The notes under the pieces were generated by a model. That model was not told the DNA's origin, did no database searches, and saw only the letters and a list, made by a program, of their open reading frames with translations. Positions 22,160 to 32,571 of a DNA stretch of 64,000 nt are shown here, piece after piece. Both the position numbers and the translations under genes were made by a program. This stretch comes from Trichobilharzia szidati (taxonomy: Eukaryota > Platyhelminthes > Trematoda > Strigeidida > Schistosomatidae): the NCBI GenBank assembly GCA_944472155.2, contig OX235272.1:17034354-17098353 (forward strand), given 5' to 3'. The first letter of the stretch is position 1, and each line of letters opens with the position of its first letter.

Positions 22160-23130
22160 ATTATCCTTTCTTTTAATTCCTAGAGGAACATAGGGCTTCA
22201 GCCGTGCCTCTCCATTACGTTCGCTTCTCTGCCAACGCTTTCACCTGGCTCCAAGTCTGCCCACACGTTTTCATCTCCTCTTCACATGACCTCCTCCAAA
22301 TTACCCTCACACTGACGACCAACTCGCCGCTTCTCATTCTGTCGGGTTCCACTCCAGCAATGGCTTGTCTAGTGATGTCACTTGATGCATTGTTTCCTCA
22401 GAGTATGGCCAGCAAATCCATCTCCATTTCTTCCTGCCTATTTCTTTCACAATCGGTACCTGCTGTGTTGGTTCGTTCATTGTCAGAGATCTCTGTTGTT
22501 GATCTTCTCTGGCCGGCCATCTGATCTTGATTGGTATTGAGCGAAGACAACTGTTAATGAAGATCTGTAGTTTTTCATCCAGAGCTTGCTTGATTCTCTC
22601 CAGGATGATGCGGCTTAGTATTTTGCTTTGGATGGACAGGAGCATAATTCTGCGCCAGCTCTTCTATTGAATTAAGTCTCCTTTCTTTGCTAGTTGGAAT
22701 AAGTATCCTTTCTTCCAATCCTCGAGTACTTTGCCCTCTTTCCACACCTTCTCCAGTAGTGGCGTCATCAAGTCCGCTGTTGTCTCTGGGTCCGTTTTCA
22801 ATGCTTCTGCTGGGATTCCATCTGGTCCTGCTGCTTTCCAGCTTTCAGCATCTTGATTGCCTTCAGGACTTCTGATTTCATTGGGGAGTTGGTGTTCACT
22901 GGTAGCTCTGTCTCTGTCGTTGGTATTGTTGAGCTCGTTGTAGATGGTGGTCGATTTAGGAGTCTTTTGAAGTGTTCAGCCCAGTGTTCCCTTGGCTTCA
23001 CTTCTTTGGTGAGTGACTTTCCATTGTCATCCTTCACCGGCTTAATTTGTGTCAAACTTTTCCCCGATAGGTACCTAGTTGTTTGGTAGAGTGTTGCCAG
23101 GTCTCTGAATAATAACGTGTTACTTATTGA
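22160..23130 (-). mobile_element. RTE-type element (subfamily a) with internally deleted RT
   Basis: The minus strand shows the start of the RT domain: DDNGKSLTKEVKPREHWAEHF, MLKAGK and AAGPDGIPAEAL equivalents. It then jumps in frame from ILERIKQALDEKL to LQIFINSCLRSI at about 22570. That removes the whole catalytic core between these points. The C-terminal region and tail follow to 22160. The fused frame 22334-22645 is open across the junction. Confidence 0.83.
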
Positions 23131-23635
23131 GTTGGATTCAGAAATCTGCTCAGCTTTAACGAAAAATTTGACATCTACTGCATAATCAATAAATGAAACA
23201 TGGTGATCCATACCATACATTTACGCAATTCAGATATGTATATGCGATTAAGTTGGACAAAAAGAGTACATCGAGTGTAATTTGTACGGCAGTCGTGAAC
23301 TCGCAGTTGCTTGTCAAACTTTCATTAATCACATGTTGACATAAACTGGAGAGTTGTGAAGACCTTCGTAATACTAGTTAGGCACATGTTCCTACCTCTG
23401 AAATTTTGCTTCAGTGTGTAATCATGACGTTTCAGAGTGCTCTAAGCCAACCAATCTTAAATATTCATGAAAATATAATACTGTTGTATAAACTAATCGA
23501 TAACTTTCACGCTCTTCATTGAACATGAAAAGAGGATAAAACAACTACTTAGTCCACGTTGCCTTTACTGTCATGTTCGAGGGTAATGGGCTTGTTCGTT
23601 TTATCTTCAATCTTGATCGTGAAATGATATGAAGG
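23131..23635. other. Unassigned intronic spacer
   Basis: No supported feature. Confidence 0.35.
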
Positions 23636-23770
23636 TGAAGGTGGCTAGCAGCGGGATCCAGGATGGGCCTTTCTTCCTGCTTGAGAATCATCAGTTGTGT
23701 ATATCTGCATCTCCAAAAGATGATGGTATTCCCACTGAGACTCCAGCTCATTATTCATTGTTTCAAACCT
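23636..23770 (-). mobile_element. Sm-alpha-like SINE fragment with hammerhead core
   Basis: Antisense copy of the classic Sm-alpha layout: 'gcgggatccagga', hammerhead block, 'tatctgcatctcc' and 'cccactgagact'. On the minus strand CTGATGA lies at 23688-23694 and GAA at 23671-23673. The GAA partner region and stem I no longer pair well, so it is probably inactive. Related pieces lie at 26465 and 60560. Confidence 0.7.
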
Positions 23771-23785
23771 ATAATACTGTAGCAG

Positions 23786-24605
23786 TGTAACAACAGAGGG
23801 CCAGGCAACAGATCGTTTATTATTGAAAATCAACACATATTTACAGATTTTAATGTACATTAATGCAGATTATTGTTAGTAGAAAATGCAGTCTTCTGAT
23901 TGGTTGTTTCTCACAGAAAGTTAACCTCGCATCTCATTGTGGCTGTGTCAGATCATCCATATGCTAACTGTATCCGCCTACGCAGAGCCTTTGTTCTCAT
24001 TTTCTCACCACCAATATTGGGGACATAAACATTGACGTCAATTACTGTCTACCAACTTTGGCTAGCAGCCAGCTCTCACCACACTCCTCCCCCAGTCAAA
24101 GACTTTCGACTGATGTTGGTTTGGTCCTCTTGGTCCTTGGGGCTTTGCTCTTTTGTCTTGCTGTCTGGAATCTCGGAACTTGCGGATGTTCACCTGTTTC
24201 CCTGTGTTTACCATTGCGATTGTGTCTGCGTAACCCCATCTCAACGTGACCATATGTGGTCCTTCCCACTTTGGTAACTGTTTTCCTGACCCTGTCACAC
24301 ATTCGTAGGTATTTCGCCTCACACTTCCATATGCTGCTTTCTCTTGACCTCCCAGCAGCGTCCCAAGTAGCAGCCTCATCGCTGACAGATCTTGAACGCC
24401 ACTCAACTGTGAAGAAGCCTCGAAGTCCTGCCCGAAGACCTATATGTCTCCATCAAAAACTGCAGGGCATAGGCTTTCCATTTGTCGGTAGGCAGCGACA
24501 CCAAATGTAACAATAGAAGACAAGGGCCAGGCAACAGATTGTTTATTAAGGAAAATCAACACATATTTATAGATTTTAATGTACATTATTGTAGATTATT
24601 ATTAA
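23786..24605 (-). mobile_element. Collapsed LTR retroelement (Gypsy-like?)
   Basis: Direct repeats at 23786-23885 and 24506-24605 both begin TGTAACAA and share the 'ccaggcaacagat', 'aaaatcaacacatattta' and 'gattttaatgtacatta' blocks. On the minus strand the 3' LTR would start TGTGG after a purine tract (24084-24093) and end TTACA at 23786, giving 298 bp with TG...CA ends. A TGG-starting primer-site-like word directly follows the other repeat (about 24491-24503). Only about 420 bp lies between. The right-hand LTR is cut to about 100 bp. Confidence 0.65.
24062..24406 (-). pseudogene. Interior ORF of the collapsed LTR element
   Basis: A 114-codon minus-strand frame between the LTR-like repeats. 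The segment KQLPKWEGPHMV followed by a Lys/Arg-rich tail recalls the C-terminal end of Gypsy integrases (WEGP motif). The part before it could be the start of gag. That would mean most of gag-pol has been deleted. The assignment is tentative because only one short motif supports it. Confidence 0.4.
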
Positions 24606-24796
24606 GCAAGAGCATAGATACCTGTGGGATAACTTAAGCTTAATTTTAGTTCACAGCATTTCTTCAGCTGCTAACTCCTTTATCCCCTACTCTACTTACT
24701 TTAATATTATAATACAAACTATCATTGCTGTCTTAAGAAAAATTAAATAACCATCTAATTTAAATAATTCTGTGACACGTTATATATTCATACTTA

Positions 24797-25390
24797 ATAT
24801 TAGATGGTTGGAGGCAATCGGCAGGAAGACTTGGACCTAGGTTTCGTGCTAGTTGGCATTCGTCAGTAAGGCGTATCTGCAACCTTGAAGGAACTCATTT
24901 CTTTTTTGAGATTCGAACCCGCGTCACCCAGTGCTGTAGTCAGAGACGTTACCACTGAGCAATTTAGGGTCGCGACTGACCTCCTGTAGGACTGTAGTGG
25001 GTACTTTGATTGGACACTAGTAACTAGTTTGACGTGTCTAGTCCTTTCTTTGATGCAGACTGAATTCTATCAGTCAGGCTTGCAATCGCGAGCCCGAATA
25101 GATCAGTGGTAACGTCTCTGATTGCAGCGCTGGGTGACGCGGGTTCGAATCTCAGAAGGGAATTAGTTCCTTCAAGTTTGCAGATACTCCTTGCTGACGA
25201 ATGCCAACTAGCACGAAACCTAGGTCCAAGGTTTCTTGCCGATTGCCTCCAACCATCTAATATCATCAAATCCATGTGCACCGTGATGGCGAACTACCTG
25301 AAATGGTAGCCAGATTGCAAACCTGACTGATAGAATTCAATCTGGACCAAAGAAAGGAATAGAAACATCGCACTAGTTATTCACATTTAA
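24797..25390. mobile_element. SINE-C (tRNA-headed) fold-back
   Basis: An antisense copy (24797-24975) and a sense copy (25089-25263) share the head with B box GGTTCGAATC and the 'ctagcacgaaacctaggtcc' body; they pair as arms around a 113-bp middle. The middle segment 'tgaattctatcagtcaggc' (25060s) also recurs inverted at 25325-25350, so the element is doubly folded. Boundaries and target duplication are unclear. Confidence 0.65.
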
Positions 25391-25464
25391 TTTTATTAAG
25401 TTTTGTGATATTCAGGCGCTTAGCAGCTACGGAAAGGCAATGAGATAAGATAAGCCTTCATTAT

Positions 25465-26200
25465 TAAGCAAACGGTTTCATCCTGTTGTCTGTATTCCTC
25501 TTTAGCCGGCTAGTCTTCACAAGAACTCCTCCATGTCACCCTCCCACCAACGCCCAGCTCATCGTTTCTCATTTGGTTCCCACTTGAGTGATGGCCTTGC
25601 GCGTAAAGTTACTCAGGAGTCATCTCAGCGTGTGTCCGATCTATCTTCATTTTCTTCAGAATATGTGTCGGGTGATAGGTTCTTGGTTGGTTTGCTGCAT
25701 ACCGGAGTTCTTTGTTGTTAATCCTTTCTAGCTCACCATCTGATTTTTGGTAAAGAGGCGGCGAAGGCAACAGTTGGTGAAAGTCTACAGTAGTCAGCTG
25801 GAAAAACTCTTGCTATCGTGTGTACTAAGTTTCTGAACCACACAGATAAACAACAGTGTTGAAAATCCGAATCTTGTCCTTTGTGATGAATGCATCAGAT
25901 TTACGCACTGATTTCAGAGTGCTAAAGGTTTGTCTCGCTTTTTCAACCTTGGCTGGCAGTGACATTCATCTCTGTGATGTCTATGGTTAAAACAATGCTG
26001 CCTAGATAAGTGAAGGGAGTGCCCATCTTCACAAGGGTTTAAGTGAACTTTTTGTGCAATTGGCACTGATTTTTGGCCATATGTTTTGTATGAAAGCTTA
26101 GATTCTCCAGTAGAGTCTGCAGGACTACAGAAACCCATGTGTGGGGACTCCAAATAGCCTGGAATTGGTTCCACTGTCTTGGATATACTCTCAGTTTATC
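25465..26200 (-). mobile_element. Decayed RTE-type element, 3' half
   Basis: The + strand shows the complement of RTE C-terminal blocks: 'tttcatcctgttgtctgtattc', 'ctcctccatgtcaccctcc', 'gatggccttgcgcg' and the RIFN region at about 25855. Frames are broken. Decay is similar to the copy at 14125. Confidence 0.65.
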
Positions 26201-26464
26201 CTCATCTTAACTGTATAATATTATTTTTCTGTATTGCCTTCCTCTTCTTCTTTTCCCTGTTTCCACTTACTCTCATTGACATTATAAATTATTTAAAATA
26301 ATCCAGGTGTGCTTAATAAAAAATCTTGTTTCGATTTTTCCTCTTGAACATGCTGGGATTACTTTAAATAATTTATAATGATTCCATCTGACTCGGTGCT
26401 CAGATATATCCGGAAAATCTCATTTACATCATGTTCATTCTGATTATCTTCCAGTAATTTTGGT

Positions 26465-26605
26465 GAGTGGTGACTAGCATTGAAATACAAGTTGCGAGTT
26501 TTGTCCTATTTTGAACATGTCAGCTGGATGTATCCGCATTCACACAATGAGTGATTGTGTTCCCACTCCTAGCCACCACCCACCAAATTTACTTCAAGTT
26601 GATCT
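26465..26605 (-). mobile_element. Sm-alpha-like SINE fragment
   Basis: The + strand shows 'gtcctattttgaacatgtc', 'agctggatgtatccgcat' and 'gtgttcccact', which is the antisense Sm-alpha hammerhead region and its flank. The core is mutated (CTGACAT, AAA for GAA), so it is not a working ribozyme. Confidence 0.65.
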
Positions 26606-26799
26606 TCAGACATCGTCGAAGCGTCCACGGTAGAAGCCAACATGTAAGTAGAGTTCCAGCATTTCGACCCAATCAGTCAACTGTAACATCAAAGTTGCAT
26701 TAAAAACAGATACTGATTGTCTCCAGTCTAACGTAGCTAAATAACTTGTAGCTAATTTGACAGTTCAGTAACAGTGTCAGGTTGAGATCGGTTGATAGT

Positions 26800-27135
26800 G
26801 ACTGGTGATTACTGTCGTTAGCTGGGAATCCTCATCACCTCCGTTTTCTCCATGTTCGCTTGAAGTCCTGTATTGGCTTTTGCTTGTAAATCTTCGAGTT
26901 TGTATGACATTTGACACAGGTTGTTCGCTATGTCCAGATCTTCCGGGGTTTTCTTATTGGTCTGACGTATTCCTGTCTTTTCGCTCTCCGCACAGTCTGC
27001 CACGTAATCCAGTCCACCAAAATCAGGAGTATCATCGGTGCTATTATGCAGCCTTGTCTTACTCCTTTCTTCACTTCAAAGGTCTCGCTGGGTTTTTTGT
27101 TGTTAGTCACTTTGCATGCAGCTAGCAGTAATCTC
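26800..27135 (-). mobile_element. RTE-type RT palm fragment with mutated catalytic site
   Basis: On the minus strand: AACKVTNNKKPSETFEVKKG, then VRQGCIIAPMILLILVDWI, then after a break DLDIANNLCQMSYKLEDLQA. The last block is the RTE xADD box, here ANN, so both catalytic Asp are replaced. LQANMEKTEVM follows. Reverse transcription by this copy is ruled out. Confidence 0.75.
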
Positions 27136-27139
27136 ACTA

Positions 27140-27255
27140 AGAATGGGGATTAGGCGTGAGGCTAGCAACCCCATTCTGTATAAAAAGAACAATGCTAACT
27201 CATGCTAGATGCCCCACGTTCCACTAGGAACGCAAATGAAGGGAAAATAAGACTT
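27140..27255 (+). mobile_element. SINE-B body and tail fragment
   Basis: Has 'ggcgtgaggctagcaaccc' near 27151 and 'cacgttccactaggaacg' near 27215-27232. The tRNA head is missing, and it abuts the RTE fragment on its left. Confidence 0.65.
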
Positions 27256-27442
27256 ATCAATGCATGATTAGAATTTCAGCACTATTACTGAATATAACTC
27301 CATGTTAGATAAGTTTATCTGATATCACAAACACATAATAACTTCACAATGCCTTACAACATACTTCCAGTTCAATACTCGAATATATGAACAAATAAAA
27401 GGAACACCAATGGGATCGCCCATATCAGGATTAATAGCTGAA

Positions 27443-27638
27443 GCGTCGGTGGCACAGTGGTTAGGACTCTCGCCGACCATGCACATGGTCCGGGGTTCGA
27501 TCCCCTACCAACGCACACCCGATATCTATGGTCGGCCTGCAAAATTTGGGCTACCGATATCCATGCTGAAAATGCCATACTTGTACTGAAAATACGGTGT
27601 GGCATCAAGCCGTAATCAAAATAAAATAAATAAGTAAA
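27443..27638 (+). mobile_element. tRNA-derived SINE (type B') inserted in PLE RT
   Basis: Pol III head with A box TGGCACAGTGGTTAGG near 27451 and B box GGGTTCGATCCC near 27493. The body 'cgatatctatggtcggcctgc' follows, ending in an AAATA-type tail at about 27618-27635. A near-identical second copy is at 36074-36276. The head matches SINE-B but the body is different and lacks the RTE tail. Confidence 0.85.
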
Positions 27639-27640
27639 TT

Positions 27641-28438
27641 ATGCAAAGATTAGAATTAATAGCTCTACCTATAATTAAACCGAAAATCTGGATACGTTAC
27701 TTTGATGATACATTTGTAATAATTAAGAGAAGTGATTTAGAATATACTCATAAATTAATAAACAACATGTTTGAAGACATCAAATTCACAAGGGAAGAAG
27801 AACTAGATAACAAAATCCCATTTTTAGATGTCTTAATCAAGAGAACCAACACAGGAGATTTAGAGACACAAGTATATAGAAAATCAACGCACACAGATCA
27901 AATACTCAACTATACTAGCAATAATCCAATTACTCACAAACGAAACTGTGTGCAGACATTGTTTAAAAGAGTTCAAACACATTGTAGCACTCCAGAGTTG
28001 AAAAGAATGGAAGAAAAGTACCTACAAACGGTCTTCAAAAAGAATGGTTATCCACAAAATTTCATCAAAACGTGTTTAAAGTCGAATCACAACACCAACA
28101 AGAAACCATCATCAAAGACCACAAGAAAATTCATTCTACCATACATGAGGAATATCTCTGAAATAACAGCTAGAATACTGAAACCGTTTGATATAGATAT
28201 AGCACACAAGCCAGTCAAATCGCTTAATTCGATATTATGCAAACCGAAAGATCCAACAGAAAAAGGGGATAAAATTAATACCATTTACAAAATAAATTGT
28301 ATGAACTGTAACAAGCATTACATCGGCCAAAGTGGGCGTCCCCTTCGAATTAGAATCCAAGAACACATCAGCCGTGAAAAGACACGATATGTATTCTTTA
28401 GTATCAATGCATATAGACAATTATGGACATCAATTTGA
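27641..28438 (+). pseudogene. PLE-IV RT palm to GIY-YIG ORF
   Basis: 265 open codons. MQRLELIALPI precedes IWIRYFDDTFVIIKR, the RT catalytic box (FDD; PLEs often have VDD). It continues with EELDNKIPFLDVLIKR, STHTDQILNYTSNNP, KKNGYPQNFIKTC, ISEITARILKPF, KSLNSILCKPKD and YKINCMNCNKHYIGQSGRPL. The GIY-YIG domain is then cut by a frameshift at about 28370 (one base lost relative to the 12941 copy), and HQFDWDNVKIL continues in the frame at 28332-28532. Both catalytic Asp of the RT are intact. Confidence 0.85.
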
Positions 28439-28714
28439 TTGGGATAATGTCAAAATCTTAGACAGAGGAAACACCAAAAGTGCCAGGGAATTTCTGGAAG
28501 CCTGGTACTCAAACGAATCAACCAGCAATTAACAATCACGTTAATATAGACGAAATATATACCAACTAAAATAAAAAGTAAATCAGGTGACCAGAAAGTT
28601 TAAAATCCAAGTCAATAGAAAATGGTCAATACATATGTAAAGATGGTTACCGGGAGACGGACGCAATTATATCACTCATGAAGAAATTTAAATCATTTCC
28701 CTTCGTGCTAAATA

Positions 28715-28762
28715 TTGCGCTGAAAGGGGATGTTGTCCAGAAGGATGACGAAAGCTTCGCAA
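28715..28762 (+). ncRNA. Hammerhead motif in PLE-IV copy 2, core interrupted
   Basis: Stem I TTGCG/CGCAA (28715-28719, 28758-28762) is perfect. Stem II is GTTGTCC/GGATGAC (28732-28738, 28743-28749), with GAA at 28750 and AGCT plus T before the cleavage point. The core reads CTGAAAGGGGAT instead of CTGAAGAT, a 4-nt insertion that should abolish cleavage. Confidence 0.55.
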
Positions 28763-28839
28763 CTAAACCAACCAGCTCAGAGAACATTATTAACTGCAAA
28801 TCATCCACCTGAGCTACAAATCTTCTCTATTATTTCAAC

Positions 28840-29335
28840 TTGACAATGTTTCAAGAACAAATTATTCTTCATGAGCACACAAATCATGGGAAATTCATTG
28901 ATCACATAATAAGTGAAGTGGATTAAAATGGATAATAATTTTCAGCTGCTTCCAAGCAGTATGACGGAGGAAATCCAACATATAACCACACCAGTGTATA
29001 TATATCAGGCCACTTGCTCCTTTGGAGCTAGATACATGGGTCATTCTATGCATATCTTTTCGAAACGTGTTGGAGAACTCTAACCATTATGGCTGTATGA
29101 GGCAGTTCTCCTTCAATCCAAAGCTCCATAATTGAATACCCCGTCAATACAAGTCAAAGAATCAAAAATCACTTATCATTCAGAGTTATTTACAAAGTAA
29201 ACAAAACTCTTTCAAGGGCAGTGAGTTTCCTATGTCTTTGTACCACAGAAACCCTTGCCAAATGCACTGAAAAGCTAGAACTATGTGTTCAAAAGAAAAT
29301 GGTCCAACCTCCACACTAACCATGGATCTAGTTTA
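28840..29335 (+). mobile_element. Decayed PLE GIY-YIG fragment (separate lineage)
   Basis: Broken frames show VYIYQATCSFGARYMGHSMH (GIY-YIG, with Ile to Met in the second motif), FSKRVGEL, then near the end ELCVQKKMVQPPH, equivalent to the LCVQK..SLPW terminus of other PLEs. Several stops interrupt it. Confidence 0.65.
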
Positions 29336-29599
29336 GTTTAGCTCCTCAGTTTTCTTTGTTTGTATTTTTCATTTCCTTCATTCTTGTTTCATCTTCAGTT
29401 ATAAAAATCATGGTAACTGTAAAAATCAGACACAAACTTCATACGACCCTGAATTAACCAGTTAGATTCTTCTAGGTGAAAAGTCCCATTTAATTAATAA
29501 AGTGTACTTATAGTATATATATAATAAAAGTGAATTATACAGGGCATAGATCTATAATACGCTGCGAAAGGTGATCCCAGTTTCTCATAGGAGTGGTTA

Positions 29600-30155
29600 T
29601 CATTATTATATTATTATTGTTCCCTTGGGTTCCTAGTGAAACATAGGGCTTCAACTACACGTCTCCACTTGCTTCTGTCTTCTGCTGTACTTTTCACCTG
29701 CATCCATGTTAGTCCATACTGTTTCAACTCCTCTTCACACGATCTCCTCCATGTCACCCTTGGACGTCCCACTCGCCACTTCCCTTTCGGGTTCCACTCG
29801 AGCTATGGCCTGACGCGCGATGTCACCCAGCGAGTGGCCTCCTCAGCGAGTGAGTGTCCAATCCATCTCCACTTTCTCCTGCATATTTGTTGAGCGATTG
29901 GTTCTTGTTTTGTTTGTTTCCATAGTTTCTTGTTGGTTCTTGTTTTCCGGCCATCTGATCTTCAGTATAGAGCCAGCGAAGACAGTTAGTTGTTGATAAA
30001 GGTCTGCAACAGGCTGTTGGAAATATTCTTTGTGACCCGCCGCTAAGTTTCTGATCCATCCGTATAGAAGAACTGACTGACTTGACGTTTGTATTGAAAA
30101 TCCGAATTTTGTTGTTGATGTTGTGTGAGTGACGAAGATTTCCAGATTGGTTTCA
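29600..30155 (-). mobile_element. RTE-type element (subfamily b), 3' region
   Basis: ATT repeats and 'gttcccttgggttccta' mark the tail complement. The minus strand then shows WTLTR-type WKWIG remnant, WPENKNQQ, RIFN region and TNLEIF. It is truncated near 30155. Together with the + strand copy at 30476 it forms an inverted pair. Confidence 0.82.
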
Positions 30156-30475
30156 GGTTGAATAGGAGTGGTTATAGACATATCAAACCTATGTCGATAC
30201 AAAAACTCATCTAAGTGGCTATATACCATATCATTTCTCGAACCGTTTACAATTCTAATATGTTTTTCGGGTGGGTCCAGAATCATTCAATGGAATTTGT
30301 ATGAGTACCACTGAAAGGATCCATCAGTTCAGAAGAATGGTTGACTTTATGATGAATATAGCCTAGTGATGATAATTAAAAAATAATCTCTTCACTCATC
30401 TGTGTAAGCCGTAGTGCTTTGGAGGACTAGTTATTGTATAATTGGTATTAAAATATCAGCAACTATGTAAACATG
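30156..30475. other. Unassigned spacer between inverted RTE-b copies
   Basis: A minus-strand frame continues from the RTE to 30286, but its added part (EKHIRIVNGSRND) matches no family recognised here. Confidence 0.35.
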
Positions 30476-30747
30476 TGAGATGGATTGGACACTCACTGGC
30501 TGAGGAGGCCACTCGCTGGGTGACATCGCGCGTCAGGCCATCGCCCGAGTGGAATCCGAAAGGGAAGCGGCGGCGAGTGGGACGTCAGTGCAAGGGTGAC
30601 ATGGAGGAGATCGTGTGAAGAAGAGTTGAAACAGTATGGACTCACATGGATGCAGGTGAAAATTACAGCAGAAGACAGAAGCAAGTGGAGACGTGTAGTT
30701 GAAGCCGTATGTTCCACTAGGAACCCAAGGGAACAATAATAATAATA
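30476..30747 (+). mobile_element. RTE-type element (subfamily b), 3' end
   Basis: Plus-strand terminal RTE-b sequence from the 'gagatggattggacac' block (WRWIGH) to the AAT-repeat tail at 30736-30747. It is heavily 5'-truncated. Confidence 0.82.
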
Positions 30748-32571
30748 CTGTAATATTCAAGCCAAAACATAATGGTGGGGTTGGGGGTTGAGCTATCAGT
30801 AGAAACAAAAGACGTATGGATCAAATCTATATATAACCTCTGAGATCTAACTAATTGTTCATTTCCTGCAAATCCACAAAATTATTTTGATTACAGACCA
30901 GTATGTATAGCTAAAATAAATATATAAATATATGTGAAAAATGATTGTTTACGCTGAATCGATTCCCAGTTTGCCAAACATACAAACAAGACTTGTTTGT
31001 TGACAATAACATGATAATCATCTGACACCGTCAATGTCAACCGATGTTTCAGTTATTGTCAAACAATAGATTACTTTCCGAATAACTGTGATGCTTTTTT
31101 TAGGCAAATGCAAACACTACTACTTCCACTATACCTAACTGAAAATTAAACACATCTCTGTCAGATGTTTAGTTAAACGATCAATGTTCAACGTTCATTG
31201 AACATTTAATCCCGTATTATACTGTGCGCTACTTGAAATAAAATAATCCTGTTAAATATATATATTCAATTGTTGATATAGATATTAACAGTGCTATAAC
31301 TGCATTACTACACTATACAAAAAAAGAAGAGGGAACTGTCCAGAAATAATAAAAATGAAAAATATTTCGGAATACCTAGAACAATGAATGCAAAATGCCT
31401 GTTGATAAAAAAAATTAAAGGGGGAAAAGAGAGTAACAGAAGACAGGAGTAGTCAAAATAAATCTCCCAAAAATATATACATATATGTGAAAATAAAAAT
31501 TTGTGGGAGAATAGCGTGGTTACTGATAAATCAAATCAAATCACAAAAAAATAATAAAGCGTTTTTGATTTCAAACCAAAAAAAAGGAGAAATAAATTTC
31601 AACGACAACAACAGAAAGTAAAGTAAAATAGAATTTTGAAATCTTTCATATTTAGATGTGTGTAGGTATATATAATATATATATTATTTATTTGTTCAAC
31701 TCATAGCTACTCTTCAGCTGAAAAAGGAAAAAAAAACCGAGGTTCGTTCGTTCTCTCACTGGCTCACTCGCTTGCTCACATACACACACAAAACCGTCGA
31801 ATTACTGTGGAATTTCCCGCCCATCTCATTCACTCATTTTAAAAACTACATAACCCTCCCTAACTAACCAAGGAGAAAAAATCAGTTTAGATTTTTCATT
31901 ATTGATAAGTATTATAGGACTAACTTTTTCTTTCTTTCGTCGAGAAATAAAAGAGTCAGTTGTTTGTTGTTGTTTTTTTGTTGAACCAAATCTAGAGATG
32001 TATCAGTTTTTCCTGTTCGTTTTTTTCTATTGTGGTTTTGATATCATTGAGTTCATGTGTACTCGATAATTTATATACATATATATCTATATATATGCGT
32101 ATTTGTGGAGTGAGGGACAGAATAGGCGAAGGAAAGTTCATTCAGTAGACGGACGGAAGTTGATTATGGCACTCTAAGTGTCCCTTAATTATTTCAGACA
32201 TAAATTAAGAAGAAGATAAATTGTGTTAAAAATTTTTGAGTAAATTGTCTAATGACTTCAAGTTTTAATTTTAAGAAAAAAACCGTTAAAACGCAACAGA
32301 CAGTTTTTGTCACTTACTATTTGAACCTCTGGTTTATTTTAAATTATTATCTCCATAAATTATTGATGAGAGAAGGTGTAAACCTACGCTTCACACGCAA
32401 GCTGGAAATACTTTTTATTTTACAGACCAGAGAGAAAATTCCATTCAGAGATCTATATATCCCTTTAAATGATTTCAAAGTATTAGTTTCAAGCCTTTGC
32501 ATAACAGCTTCAGCAATCAGTCCTAATATAGATTATCCCACAGATGTCGCTTTTATTTTTGTTCATACATT
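30748..32571. other. Unassigned AT-rich sequence, low complexity
   Basis: Contains A-rich runs (31320-31330, 31550-31590), TA dinucleotide patches (31660-31690, 32070-32100) and a TTG run near 31965-31980. Positions 31740-31800 hold C/T- and CA-rich sequence. No reliable exon, SINE or LINE was seen. A 134-codon frame at 32252 runs into the next RTE and is judged random. Confidence 0.4.

Larger units (their letters stand above)
27310..28830 (+). mobile_element. PLE-IV copy 2 (most complete), interrupted by a SINE
   Basis: Runs from the RT palm (TTYFQFN, EQIKGTPMGSPISGLIAEA at about 27350-27440) through the RYFDD box, connector and GIY-YIG domain to the non-coding terminal segment and hammerhead. 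The RT frame is split at 27443 by a 196-bp tRNA-derived SINE. It is closely related to copies at 12816, 33380 and 55610. Coding breaks lie near 28370 and 28510. Confidence 0.88.

Noticed and set aside
27443..27520. Possible functional tRNA gene
   Set aside because: A and B boxes are present, but no acceptor stem closes and the same head recurs with a SINE body at 36074, so it is a SINE head.
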